DNA from: CALELF01 sp045617925
Lineage (GTDB): Bacteria; Synergistota; Synergistia; Synergistales; Synergistaceae
Reading direction: 5' to 3'
Length of the DNA stretch: 40,410 nucleotides
Assembly: GCA_045617925.1 (NCBI GenBank)
Contig: JAZLJR010000020.1
Span: 1-40,410 of the forward strand
Shown: in pieces, positions 16,711-24,538 of the stretch
Position numbering within the stretch: position 1 is the stretch's first letter
Layout: each line of letters begins with the position of its first letter
Program-made: the position numbers and the translations under genes
The notes under the pieces: generated by a model
Databases searched by the model: none
What the model saw: the letters and a program-made list of their open reading frames with translations, nothing else
Told to the model about the DNA's origin: nothing

Positions 16711-19319
16711 TTTTTGTTATTCTTATTCTTATTTTTTTTGTTATTTTTATTATTCTTGCTATCTTCAGTATGCTTATCTATTCTAAAGGACAATTTGTCT
16801 GCACCATCTTCACGTGAGACAAAAATTATATCTCCTTTTGTAGCCTCACCAGAAAGTATAATGTCTGAAACGGGGTCTTCCACAAGATTTTGAATTGCAC
16901 GCTTCAATGGTCTTGCCCCATAATCATGGTTAGTGCCTTTCTCTAAAATATAGTCCATTGCAACAGAGTCGAGCTCTAACGTAATTTCCTGTTCGAGAGC
17001 TCTTGCTTTTAGTGAATTTAACATAAGTTCCACGATGCTTGTCAATTCTTCTTTATCAAGGAAATTAAAGACACAGGTTTCATCAATTCTGTTCAGAAAT
17101 TCCGGCTTGAAAAGTTTCTTAGCAGCGTCCTTTACGGTTGAGACAAATTTTTCTCTGTCTCGTTTTGTCCCTTCCTGTTCAGAAGTAAATCCAAGATGAC
17201 GGGAAGCGTTGCCTTCCTTCACTCCTGCGTTGCTCGTCATGATAATAACGCAGTTGCTAAAATCTGTAAAACGTCCCTGTCCATCTGTCAAGCGTCCATC
17301 ATCAAGCACCTGCAACAGCAGATTAAAAACATCAGGGTGCGCTTTTTCAATCTCGTCAAACAGTACAACAGAATAAGGATGACGTTTTACGGCATCCGTT
17401 AATTTTCCGCCCTCGTCAAAGCCAACATAACCAGGAGGTGAACCAATTAGTTTTGACACCTCGTGGCGCTCCATAAATTCCGACATATCAAAACGTATAA
17501 GAGCATCTCTGTCATTAAACATAAAATCACAGAGCACCTTGGCTAATTCTGTTTTGCCGACGCCAGTTGGTCCAAGGAACAAGAAAGAGCCTACTGGCTT
17601 TCTTGGATCCTTCATAGCTGAAAGCCCGCGGCGAACTGCACGGCACACTGCACTAACTGCTTCGTCTTGACCAACGAGTGATTTTTTCAAGATTGTTTCC
17701 ATTTCAAGGTATTTTTTATTTTCTTCTTCTGTCATACGCGCGACAGGAATACCAGTGGAAAGGCTAACAACCTCTGCAATTTCTTTCTTTGTTATAACAG
17801 GGCATGCATTCTTTATTTTTTCAAGACGCATTTTTCTTGTAATTTCTGCTTCTTGCCTCATAACATCTATTGTATCTCTGTAATAGATTGCTAAATTAAA
17901 TTGCTCGCTCTGTGCTGTTTTTTCTTTTATGCTGTCTAACAGCTGAATGTTGTTATCTAGCATCTTGACTTCTTCCGGTATTTTGTAAATTTCAGTTTTC
18001 ACAGCAGCTCCGGCTTCATCAAGCAAATCTATTGCTTTGTCTGGCAGGAATCTATCCGTAATATATTTTTTTGAAAGGTGTGTAGCTGCAACTATTGCTT
18101 CATCGGAAAATGTTACTCCATGATGTGCTGCATACCTTGGAGCAAGCCCTCGTAATATTTGAACAGTTTCTTCTTCTGTAGGTTCGGGCACATCTATTGT
18201 TTGAAAACGTCTTTCCAATGCTTGATCCTTTTCAATAAAAAGACGATATTCTCTTGTTGTTGTAGCACCAATTAACTGAAATTCGCCTCTTGCAAGAGCA
18301 GGCTTTAATATATTAGCGGCATCAGATGTTCCCTCTCCACCACCTGCACCGATGATAGTGTGAAGTTCGTCAATAAAAAGTATTACATCTTTTGACTGCA
18401 CAACTTCAGAGACAAGGCGAGAAATTCTCTCCTCAAATTCACCTCTATATTTTGTTCCCGCAATAAGGGTTGCCATATTTAATTTTAAGACACGACTTCC
18501 ACGCAAATTGAATGGAATTTCGCCTGCAATAATTTTTTGTGCAAGTCCCTCTACAATTGCAGTCTTCCCCACTCCTGGGTCTCCCAAAAGGACAGGATTA
18601 TTTTTTGTCCTGCGAGCAAGAATTTGTATTAGGCGTGCCAGTTGAGAATCTCTGCCAATAACAGGATCCAACTTTCCTTCCTGTGCTAAGGCAGTAAGGT
18701 CAACAGAAAAGGCATCAAGCACCGGCGTTTGCCTTTTTTGTTTGCCACGTTTTTGTCTTTTCTCTCGCTCAAGCTGACGAATTTCATCCATTTGGATTGT
18801 TTCTTCCTGCTCAGCTTTTTTCGCCTCAGGTGCCGTCGGCTCGGCAGATTGATTCTCTTGCTTTGGTGGAACACCACCAGACATGAGAAACGCAATTTCC
18901 TGCCGTGTTTCCTCTAGCGTAAAACCTGCATCTTTAAAGATTTTTGCACATGGAATATTATCCTGTGAAAGGTAAGCCAAAAACATATGTTCAAGTCCAA
19001 CATAGGTAAGCCCCATGAGTTTTGACTCTTCTTTTGAGGTATCTATAACGTTTTTCGTCATGATGTGTATTGGCATATCAGCATCCTGTGCAATTTCTTC
19101 AACTTTGGTTGTTGAAATGGCAATTTGCTTTATCACATTTGCAAAATTTTGAATAGAAACGCCCTTTTGTTCAAAGAGCTTTAAAATGACTGGGTCTTCG
19201 CTTTGCAAAAGTGCCAATAACAGATGCTCTGGCGTTATTATTGCATGTTTCAAGGAAAGCGCTATCAATCGCGCTTCCAAAAACATTTTTTTTGCATTTT
19301 CACTAAAATTTGAAATCAA
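16692..19319 (-). CDS. clpC: ATP-dependent Clp protease ATPase subunit ClpC (TTG start)
   Basis: An 875-residue Hsp100 unfoldase that feeds proteins to ClpP. Order: double Clp-N repeat (1-145), a charged linker (150-200), AAA+ domain 1 with Walker A GDPGVGKTA, a short middle domain typical of ClpC, AAA+ domain 2 with GPTGVGKTE, and a C-terminal small domain. The last about 28 residues form an unusual Lys/Asn-rich tail (KNNKNNKKNKNKNNKN). The TTG at 19319 is preceded by GGGAG eight bases upstream. It is third in ctsR-mcsA-clpC, 45 bp after mcsA; mcsB, often present between them, is missing. Confidence 0.96.
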   Translation of the reverse strand: MISNFSENAKKMFLEARLIALSLKHAIITPEHLLLALLQSEDPVILKLFEQKGVSIQNFANVIKQIAISTTKVEEIAQDADMPIHIMTKNVIDTSKEESKLMGLTYVGLEHMFLAYLSQDNIPCAKIFKDAGFTLEETRQEIAFLMSGGVPPKQENQSAEPTAPEAKKAEQEETIQMDEIRQLEREKRQKRGKQKRQTPVLDAFSVDLTALAQEGKLDPVIGRDSQLARLIQILARRTKNNPVLLGDPGVGKTAIVEGLAQKIIAGEIPFNLRGSRVLKLNMATLIAGTKYRGEFEERISRLVSEVVQSKDVILFIDELHTIIGAGGGEGTSDAANILKPALARGEFQLIGATTTREYRLFIEKDQALERRFQTIDVPEPTEEETVQILRGLAPRYAAHHGVTFSDEAIVAATHLSKKYITDRFLPDKAIDLLDEAGAAVKTEIYKIPEEVKMLDNNIQLLDSIKEKTAQSEQFNLAIYYRDTIDVMRQEAEITRKMRLEKIKNACPVITKKEIAEVVSLSTGIPVARMTEEENKKYLEMETILKKSLVGQDEAVSAVCRAVRRGLSAMKDPRKPVGSFLFLGPTGVGKTELAKVLCDFMFNDRDALIRFDMSEFMERHEVSKLIGSPPGYVGFDEGGKLTDAVKRHPYSVVLFDEIEKAHPDVFNLLLQVLDDGRLTDGQGRFTDFSNCVIIMTSNAGVKEGNASRHLGFTSEQEGTKRDREKFVSTVKDAAKKLFKPEFLNRIDETCVFNFLDKEELTSIVELMLNSLKARALEQEITLELDSVAMDYILEKGTNHDYGARPLKRAIQNLVEDPVSDIILSGEATKGDIIFVSREDGADKLSFRIDKHTEDSKNNKNNKKNKNKNNKNIKEGD

Positions 19320-19364
19320 GTTATTTTCTCCCTAAAAATCTAACTAACGTCGCATTTTGTATCT

Positions 19365-19862
19365 TTAAGATTTATTTGCTTTTTCCTTAAGTCTGTTAAT
19401 TTCTTTACGGATAGCCGCCGCTTCTTCGTATCTTTCTTCATTGATTACAGACTTCAGTCTGCGTTCCAAATATGTGACCTTGTCTTTTGCAGATTGAGCT
19501 TTTTTAACAATTGGTCTTGTGCTCGCTTGTATTTCAACATTATTCAAGGTCTTAAAAAGCTCATCAAAAAACTCGGGTGGTAATTCTTGTCCACAGTGAG
19601 GACAGGTAATATGTTGAATCTGTGCCTGCACCTTTGCAATTTCCGGCAAAACTAATTTATCAATAACATCATGCAACATAGCATTTAATTCATCAGGGGA
19701 AACCGGTGGCATATCAATATTTTGCTCTGCCAAACAAAGCTCTTTGCCTACAGCGTGCCCAGCTGCACAGGTTTTACAAAGGTGAAGCAATTTCTTTTCA
19801 CCGTTAACTATCTGTAATACATGAACTATGGCTTCATTTTCTCCACAAATATCACACAACAT
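19365..19862 (-). CDS. mcsA: McsA-like protein with zinc finger and UVR domain
   Basis: A 165-residue protein. The N-terminus has a four-cysteine zinc site (C3, C6, C29, C32), and a third CxxC (C87, C90) is present without the fourth seen in Bacillus McsA. The C-terminus is a UVR motif (about 130-163, YLERRLKSVINEERYEEAAAIR) of the type that binds UvrB/ClpC-class partners. In Bacillus, McsA activates the arginine kinase McsB and helps inactivate CtsR; no mcsB lies in this operon, so here it may act directly on ClpC or CtsR. It lies 11 bp after ctsR. Confidence 0.88.
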   Translation of the reverse strand: MLCDICGENEAIVHVLQIVNGEKKLLHLCKTCAAGHAVGKELCLAEQNIDMPPVSPDELNAMLHDVIDKLVLPEIAKVQAQIQHITCPHCGQELPPEFFDELFKTLNNVEIQASTRPIVKKAQSAKDKVTYLERRLKSVINEERYEEAAAIRKEINRLKEKANKS

Positions 19863-19873
19863 TTTGTATTCTC

Positions 19874-20347
19874 CTAAACTAAAGCAAGGCTAGTCAACAG
19901 ACGCTTCAATGTATCAGCACGAAGGACATCTCTTTTGTATATAGAGATTTCGAACAAGTCTCTAGCTTTTTCCTCTTGATCCCTAAGGGCAACTTCTATG
20001 AGCAAACGCTCACGCAATGAAAGCAAATTTCTATTCTGCAAATTTAATAAAAGACGTCTTGCATCAGCCTCAGAAATTTTGCTTCCTATAAGGCTTTCTA
20101 GGTGTTCAACCTTTTCTTCACTTGTAGAAAAATCAAGGCGTAAAATTCTGATGTAGCCATGTCCGCCTCTCTGACTTTCAACCAAAAAACCATTTTCTGG
20201 AGCAAAACGACTGCGAAGCACATAGTTAATTTGGCTTGGGACACAGTCAAACTGTTCAGCAAGACCTTTTCTGCTGAGAGAAATATCCCCTGCCTCTTCC
20301 AAAAGCTGTTCTATATACTTTTCAATTTCTCTTGTAATACTCGTCAT
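19874..20347 (-). CDS. ctsR: Transcriptional repressor of class III stress genes, CtsR
   Basis: A 157-residue heat-sensing repressor. The winged-helix DNA-binding domain (1-75) contains SLSRKGLAEQFDCVPSQINY and the wing RGGHGYIRI; a helical C-terminal dimerisation domain follows. In Bacillus the wing is a tetraglycine loop that senses heat; here the third glycine is His. The ATG at 20347 has a GGGGAGAG site six bases upstream and is preferred over the TTG at 20362, which would place the ribosome binding site inside the gene. First gene of the operon, probably autoregulated through the operator at 20391-20407. Confidence 0.93.
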   Translation of the reverse strand: MTSITREIEKYIEQLLEEAGDISLSRKGLAEQFDCVPSQINYVLRSRFAPENGFLVESQRGGHGYIRILRLDFSTSEEKVEHLESLIGSKISEADARRLLLNLQNRNLLSLRERLLIEVALRDQEEKARDLFEISIYKRDVLRADTLKRLLTSLALV

Positions 20348-20377
20348 TTTGTCTCTCCCCAAAATTTACTTTGTGGC

Positions 20378-20407
20378 ATTGTAACACATTGGTCAAGAAA
20401 AATCAAT
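20378..20407 (-). promoter_or_regulatory. ctsR promoter with probable CtsR operator
   Basis: On the minus strand TTGATT (20401-20406), a 17-bp spacer and TACAAT (20378-20383) form a sigma-70 promoter. On the plus strand 20391-20407 reads GGTCAAG-AAA-AATCAAT, matching the CtsR heptad-repeat consensus (A/GGTCAAA-NAN-A/GGTCAAA) at 11 of 14 heptad positions. It covers the -35 and half the spacer, ideal for repression. Functional assignment is by consensus from Bacillus. Confidence 0.65.
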
Positions 20408-20509
20408 TATTAAAAAAAATTTATCAGTGAATTTTATTTGATGATAGATACAACCCTTACATTTTTCCAAAAAAGAAAAGTTTTGTAAGATTTTTTTTCA
20501 AATAATATC

Positions 20510-20538
20510 TTGCCTATATACTCGCTACATGTTAGAAT
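20510..20538 (+). promoter_or_regulatory. Promoter of hpf
   Basis: TTGCCT (20510-20515) and TAGAAT (20533-20538) are spaced by 17 bp, about 55 bp upstream of the hpf ATG. It is divergent from the ctsR promoter, about 100 bp away. Confidence 0.65.
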
Positions 20539-20593
20539 AATGCCAAGTAGAATTCTTGGTTAACCCTAGTGAGTTCAAAGGAGGTATATTACC

Positions 20594-21136
20594 ATGGAAG
20601 TTCGTTATTTAGTTCGCAACGTAGAGGTGAAAGATAGCTTAAAAGACTATATGGACGACAAGCTGTCAAAGCTTGAAAGGTTCTTTGCAAACATTGGCAA
20701 TCCTAATGTTACCTTGAGCTACAAGCGTGGACTTTTCACTGTAGAAATAACAATAAAGGCAGGACATGTTGTCCTTCGTGGTGAGGAATCTGACGATGAT
20801 CTCCACACTGCTTTCGACAAGGCACTAAAAAATCTTGAGCGCCGTGTCAAACGTCATAAGGATTATCTGCAAGATAGAGGAAGAGTTCTCCGTCATTTGG
20901 ACGAAGATATCAACTTTGGAATTGATTTTCCAGAACCACAAGAGCAAGAGACAGCTCTTGATGTCATAAGGCGCAAGGAATTTGACTTGGAAGTAATGAC
21001 AGAACAGGAAGCAGTCCTTCAAATGGAGCTTATCGGACATGACTTTTTCGTTTTCAAAAATGATGAAACAGGAGACGTAAACGTTTTATATAAGAGAAGA
21101 GACGGCAACCTTGGCATTTTAGAGCCAAGAGGCTAA
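20594..21136 (+). CDS. hpf: Ribosome hibernation promoting factor, long form
   Basis: A 180-residue long HPF. The N-terminal S30AE domain (1-100) binds the decoding region of idle 30S subunits; the C-terminal domain (about 122-180, with HDFFVFKNDETGDVNVLYKR) dimerises, pairing 70S ribosomes into 100S particles. This is the form found in Firmicutes and many other phyla that lack RMF. An AAGGAGG site precedes the ATG. It forms its own transcription unit, with promoter and terminator visible. Confidence 0.95.
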   Translation: MEVRYLVRNVEVKDSLKDYMDDKLSKLERFFANIGNPNVTLSYKRGLFTVEITIKAGHVVLRGEESDDDLHTAFDKALKNLERRVKRHKDYLQDRGRVLRHLDEDINFGIDFPEPQEQETALDVIRRKEFDLEVMTEQEAVLQMELIGHDFFVFKNDETGDVNVLYKRRDGNLGILEPRG

Positions 21137-21151
21137 TCAATTTGAATTCAT

Positions 21152-21188
21152 AAAAGAGATGCAGAAAAAATCTGCATCTCTTTTTCTT
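21152..21188 (+). terminator. Intrinsic terminator after hpf
   Basis: A perfect 14-bp stem (21152-21165 with 21171-21184, 5-nt A loop) is followed by a T-rich tail, 16 bp after the hpf stop. Confidence 0.9.
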
Positions 21189-21214
21189 TTTCCTCTTTTC
21201 CTCAAGTTTTCCTC

Positions 21215-21242
21215 TTTTCAAAAATTTATTTTATGCTACAAT
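21215..21242 (+). promoter_or_regulatory. Promoter of ssrA (tmRNA)
   Basis: TTTTCA (21215-21220), a 16-bp spacer and TACAAT (21237-21242) lie about 20 bp before the mature 5' end of tmRNA. Confidence 0.55.
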
Positions 21243-21262
21243 ACGCAAACAAATTTCAATTT

Positions 21263-21615
21263 GGGGGCGACCGGTTTCGACGGCTAGGATGGTTCATTGG
21301 GAGCGTGCCGAGGATGAGCAAACCTCGCTAATACGGGCTCAAAACAATAATTGTCGAAAATTCTTTCGGCCTCGCTGCTTAGTTAGCGGCGACGGACTAC
21401 CTTGTGACCGCCGTTTCACTTGGACAGTCTGTCACAATAACGGCTGGTGGTCTGTTGCAGCCGTCTTATGCAACTTGCCACGAGATTAACAAGACTAGCT
21501 TTTATAAATCCTGCTTGTGGGAGGTGTAAAAGCGAGACTAATATGCAAGCTACGCACGTAGCGCCCTTCGAGGTGTCATAGTCGGACAGGAGTTCGATTC
21601 TCCCCGCCTCCACCA
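21263..21615 (+). ncRNA. ssrA: Transfer-messenger RNA
   Basis: One-piece tmRNA of about 353 nt that rescues stalled ribosomes. The 5' end GGGGGCGACCGGTTTCGACG pairs with CGCCTCC near the 3' end to form the acceptor stem, including the G3-U pair that specifies alanine; CCA is encoded (21613-21615). A T-arm with TTCGATT is present. The tag frame ends at TAG 21380-21382 and reads VENSFGLAA, the LAA end being recognised by Clp proteases. The exact resume codon is not fixed; upstream in-frame codons give K-T-I-I. Confidence 0.96.
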
Positions 21616-21628
21616 AATAAAAAAACAA

Positions 21629-21663
21629 GGTGTCAGCAGTTAGTTATGCCAACTGCTGACACC
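21629..21663. terminator. Bidirectional terminator between ssrA and xerD
   Basis: A perfect 13-bp stem (GGTGTCAGCAGTT at 21629-21641 with 21651-21663) is flanked by an A-rich tract on the left and ATTTTTTATTTT on the right. It can end both the plus-strand tmRNA transcript and the minus-strand folD-xerD operon. Confidence 0.9.
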
Positions 21664-21669
21664 AATTTT

Positions 21670-22581
21670 TTATTTTGCGTGTGGGTGATATTTGTCATAC
21701 AGGTCTCGGAGCTCTGTGTCAAGGTGTGTGTATTTTTCCGTCGTCATGATGCTTGAATGACCAAGCATAACCTGCAAACTGCGGATATTCATACCATTGC
21801 GAAGAAGGTGCGTTGCGAAGGTGTGACGCAGGACGTGCGGATGAAGCCGTTTTGTGGAAATTCCAGCTTGTAAACCACGCTTATGGAGCATTGTCCAAAG
21901 ACTTTCCCTTGGCAGGGCTTGCCCCGTGCGTGACAAAAACACTTCCTCTGCGTTATGTTTGTCGAGCTTTGGACGGTATTTTTGAATGTAAGTTTCTAGC
22001 GTTCTTTTCACTCCACCGACAAGAGGCACAATGCGCTCCTTGCTTCCCTTGCCAAAAACATAAAAAACACCACGAGAAAAATCAACATCTTTCAGCTTCA
22101 AGCGACAGACTTCAGACGCACGAAGTCCTGTGCCGTATGTAAGTTCTATTATTGTTTTGTCACGTTCATCAAGAGGTTTTCCCGTAGCACAAACATTGAT
22201 GAGACGAGAAATTTCTCCCTCGGTCATCAGCTCCGGCAATTTTTTGTCGAGTTTGCCTAGTGGGTCAAGTGTCGGCAAAGTTTTCTTTTCCTCATCATAG
22301 ACAAGAAACTTTGCAAAGGAACGGAGCATAGCATTACTACGCTGGACGGTTGCTTTTTTGTTCCCCTCGCTTTGCTCACCAAAAAGAAAACGACTAACTT
22401 TTTCCTGCGTAATCTCAAGCGGATCATGTTTTTCGTTCCTGCAGAAAACAAACCATTTTTTCAGGTCATTTTTGTATGACAAAATCGTGTTTTCAGATGA
22501 GCCTCTTTCGTAACGCAGATAATCTAAAAAATTCTGCGCTATGCGGACATTATTTGGGTCATCGTCTATTGGGTGCTTCAT
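21670..22581 (-). CDS. xerD: Tyrosine recombinase XerC/XerD
   Basis: A 303-residue site-specific recombinase with an N-terminal SAM-like core-binding domain (10-100) and a C-terminal catalytic domain. The catalytic residues are R154 (GTGLRASE), K178, H249-x-x-R252 (HPHVLRHTF), H275 (LGHSS) and nucleophile Y284 (TTEKYTH). Length and motifs fit chromosome-dimer Xer proteins rather than phage integrases. The ATG at 22581 overlaps the nudF stop as ATGA and is preferred over a TTG at 22611. Whether it is the XerC or XerD partner cannot be settled from this alone. Confidence 0.9.
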   Translation of the reverse strand: MKHPIDDDPNNVRIAQNFLDYLRYERGSSENTILSYKNDLKKWFVFCRNEKHDPLEITQEKVSRFLFGEQSEGNKKATVQRSNAMLRSFAKFLVYDEEKKTLPTLDPLGKLDKKLPELMTEGEISRLINVCATGKPLDERDKTIIELTYGTGLRASEVCRLKLKDVDFSRGVFYVFGKGSKERIVPLVGGVKRTLETYIQKYRPKLDKHNAEEVFLSRTGQALPRESLWTMLHKRGLQAGISTKRLHPHVLRHTFATHLLRNGMNIRSLQVMLGHSSIMTTEKYTHLDTELRDLYDKYHPHAK

Positions 22582-23114
22582 TTTTGCAACCTGCTTAAAT
22601 AGCAGCCCCAAGCCGCTATAGTTTTTACGTCTTTTATTGTTCCGTTTGCAATCATAGCTTCAATTTGATCTGGTCTATATTCAAAGACTGTAATATATTC
22701 GTCATCGTCACAGGGCAGTGTTTTTGGCTTCAAGTTACGGGCAAGGAAAATTGTAATTTTCTCTGTGCAAAAGCCAGGAGAGCTGTATGTTTCAGCCACA
22801 CGCTCCAAGTCTCCGCAATAGCCGATTTCTTCTTCAAGCTCACGCATTGCAGTCTCTTCCGGATTTTCCCCTTCTTCGCAAAGCCCTGCCGGAATTTCCA
22901 AAATATCTTCATCAACTGCGTGACGATATTGTTTTATCAAGAGGAAATTACCCTTATCATTTATCGGCAAAATTGCCACTGCGGACTTGTGTAGCACAAC
23001 TTCCCTGTCATGAATTTGCCCACTGGGAAATTTTACGCGGTCAACTATTAAATCCAAAATATGTCCGGAATAAATTTTTTTTGTTTCAATAATGTTGCGT
23101 AAAGGGTGTGCCAT
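22578..23114 (-). CDS. nudF: NUDIX hydrolase, ADP-ribose pyrophosphatase type
   Basis: A 178-residue NUDIX enzyme. The box GLCEEGENPEETAMRELEEE matches GX5EX7REX2EE exactly, and an N-terminal beta-sheet plus AILPINDKGNFLLIKQYRHA fits ADP-ribose/sugar-nucleotide pyrophosphatases, which cleave ADP-ribose to AMP and ribose 5-phosphate. A GGAGG site precedes the ATG. It lies between fmt and xerD with a four-base overlap into xerD. The substrate is inferred from family resemblance. Confidence 0.88.
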   Translation of the reverse strand: MAHPLRNIIETKKIYSGHILDLIVDRVKFPSGQIHDREVVLHKSAVAILPINDKGNFLLIKQYRHAVDEDILEIPAGLCEEGENPEETAMRELEEEIGYCGDLERVAETYSSPGFCTEKITIFLARNLKPKTLPCDDDEYITVFEYRPDQIEAMIANGTIKDVKTIAAWGCYLSRLQK

Positions 23115-23135
23115 TTCTACTTCCTCCTTCTCCTG

Positions 23136-24047
23136 CTAAAATCTAATTCCGCGTGCCCAGTCACGGGCGTGACATTTTTTCTTGCCCTCTGACTGAACCG
23201 TCAATAATTTTAAAGCACCGTCTGCAAAGAAAAGCAATGGAGCTCCGTCTGTATCTAGTGCCAATTTCCTCGCTTCTCCCTGCATGTTTTTATATTCTGC
23301 TTCAAAAACTCGGATACGTTTGTTGTTCCAAAAGAAATAAGTCCCCATATTTTGTCCCAAAGCACGAACTTTGTTCAAAGCAACTTGTGCCGATAGCGCT
23401 TCGGATAAAAAGCCTTCAGCCTTTTCTATCTTTGGGGCAAGACTGACACCCTCCGAAGTTTGAGGTGTAAACGTCCAATCAGCGGGTGACATGTCGCACA
23501 AAAAGTGCAATAACTCATTTGAGCCAACAACCGCACATTTTTCCTCTAACGATTCTGTCGTGTCTGTATCTTCTATCGTTACTGGCACCTGGGATAAAAT
23601 GTCCCCTGTGTCCATTCCTTCATCAAGGCGAAAAATGGAGACTGCCGTTTCTTTTTGCCCGTCCATAATTGCCCTTTGCACAGGAGCAGAGCCACGATAT
23701 TGAGGCACTGCGCTTGGGTGTATGTTTATGCAGCCATATTTTGGAGCGGAAAGCACAGGCTCTTTTACCATGTGCCCAAAGTCTATCACGAGCAAGACAT
23801 CGCAAGCCTGAGACACGATAAAATCTGTCGTTTCCGTGTCACGAGAAAGTCTCTCTGTCGTAACAAAAGGAAGCCCAAGTTTTTTTGCAACTTCTTCCAC
23901 TGGCGTTGGCTTTAAGGTAAGGCCTCTGCCTGCCTTTTGTGGAGCAGAAGTGACAACAAAATCTATTGAAACTTTTTGGGCAATAAGCTCCAAACATCTT
24001 GCTCCAAAATTGCCACTGGAGCAAAAACCTATTTTTAATTTTTGCAT
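23136..24047 (-). CDS. fmt: Methionyl-tRNA formyltransferase
   Basis: A 303-residue enzyme that formylates initiator Met-tRNA using 10-formyl-tetrahydrofolate. The formyltransferase domain (1-190) contains the active-site block NIHPSAVPQYRGSAP (Asn and His of the catalytic triad) and MDTGDIL (Asp). The C-terminal tRNA-binding domain spans about 200-300. It follows def by 11 bp, the classic def-fmt pair, and folD upstream supplies the folate side of the pathway. Confidence 0.95.
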   Translation of the reverse strand: MQKLKIGFCSSGNFGARCLELIAQKVSIDFVVTSAPQKAGRGLTLKPTPVEEVAKKLGLPFVTTERLSRDTETTDFIVSQACDVLLVIDFGHMVKEPVLSAPKYGCINIHPSAVPQYRGSAPVQRAIMDGQKETAVSIFRLDEGMDTGDILSQVPVTIEDTDTTESLEEKCAVVGSNELLHFLCDMSPADWTFTPQTSEGVSLAPKIEKAEGFLSEALSAQVALNKVRALGQNMGTYFFWNNKRIRVFEAEYKNMQGEARKLALDTDGAPLLFFADGALKLLTVQSEGKKKCHARDWARGIRF

Positions 24048-24058
24048 TTTTGATTTTC

Positions 24059-24538
24059 CTAATCTTTTCTTGCCAAACGCTTTTTGATAAGTGTTCTTTT
24101 TAGTGGTGGCACACGGTCAATTATCATTCGTCCAAAAAGATGATCTGTTTCGTGACAAACAATGCGTGCCATAAAGCCCTCAATGTCCTCTGTAATCTTT
24201 TCGCCCGTTTCTGTTTTGTAGGTTAAGGTAATTTTATCCGGAGCCTCAACCTTTTCAAAAATACCAGGAAAAGAAAGGCAACCTTCCTCTCTAACGCTTG
24301 AGCCGACACGGTTAGAAATTTCTGGGTTAATTATGGTAAGCTTCTGCCCGTCATATTCAATGACAGCAAGGCGTTTGGAAAGTCCAATTTGCGGAGCGGC
24401 AAGTCCGCAACCGTCAGCATCTTCCATTGTTTCATACATATCACTGATAAGATTTTTCAGCTCGTCATCAAAAACTGTTACTTCCTCTGTCTTTGCACGC
24501 AAAACCGGATTAGGGAAATGAACTATTTTTCTTAACAT
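24059..24538 (-). CDS. def: Peptide deformylase
   Basis: A 160-residue metalloprotease that removes the formyl group from nascent proteins. All three motifs are intact: GCGLAAPQ (43-50), EEGCLSFPG with metal ligand C87, and HETDH (129-133) giving two histidine ligands and the catalytic Glu. The start at 24538 gives the expected N-terminus MLRKIVHFPNPVLR and overlaps the folD stop by 7 bases. Confidence 0.96.
   Translation of the reverse strand: MLRKIVHFPNPVLRAKTEEVTVFDDELKNLISDMYETMEDADGCGLAAPQIGLSKRLAVIEYDGQKLTIINPEISNRVGSSVREEGCLSFPGIFEKVEAPDKITLTYKTETGEKITEDIEGFMARIVCHETDHLFGRMIIDRVPPLKRTLIKKRLARKD

Noticed and set aside
21190..21220. Short direct repeat TTCCTCTTTTC near the ssrA promoter
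   Set aside because: Low-complexity pyrimidine tract; two copies only, no wider pattern.
21670..22581. Tyrosine recombinase next to tmRNA as a sign of an integrated element
   Set aside because: tmRNA genes are integration sites, but the recombinase is in the folD-def-fmt operon, is Xer-like in length and motifs, and no att repeats or phage genes are present.
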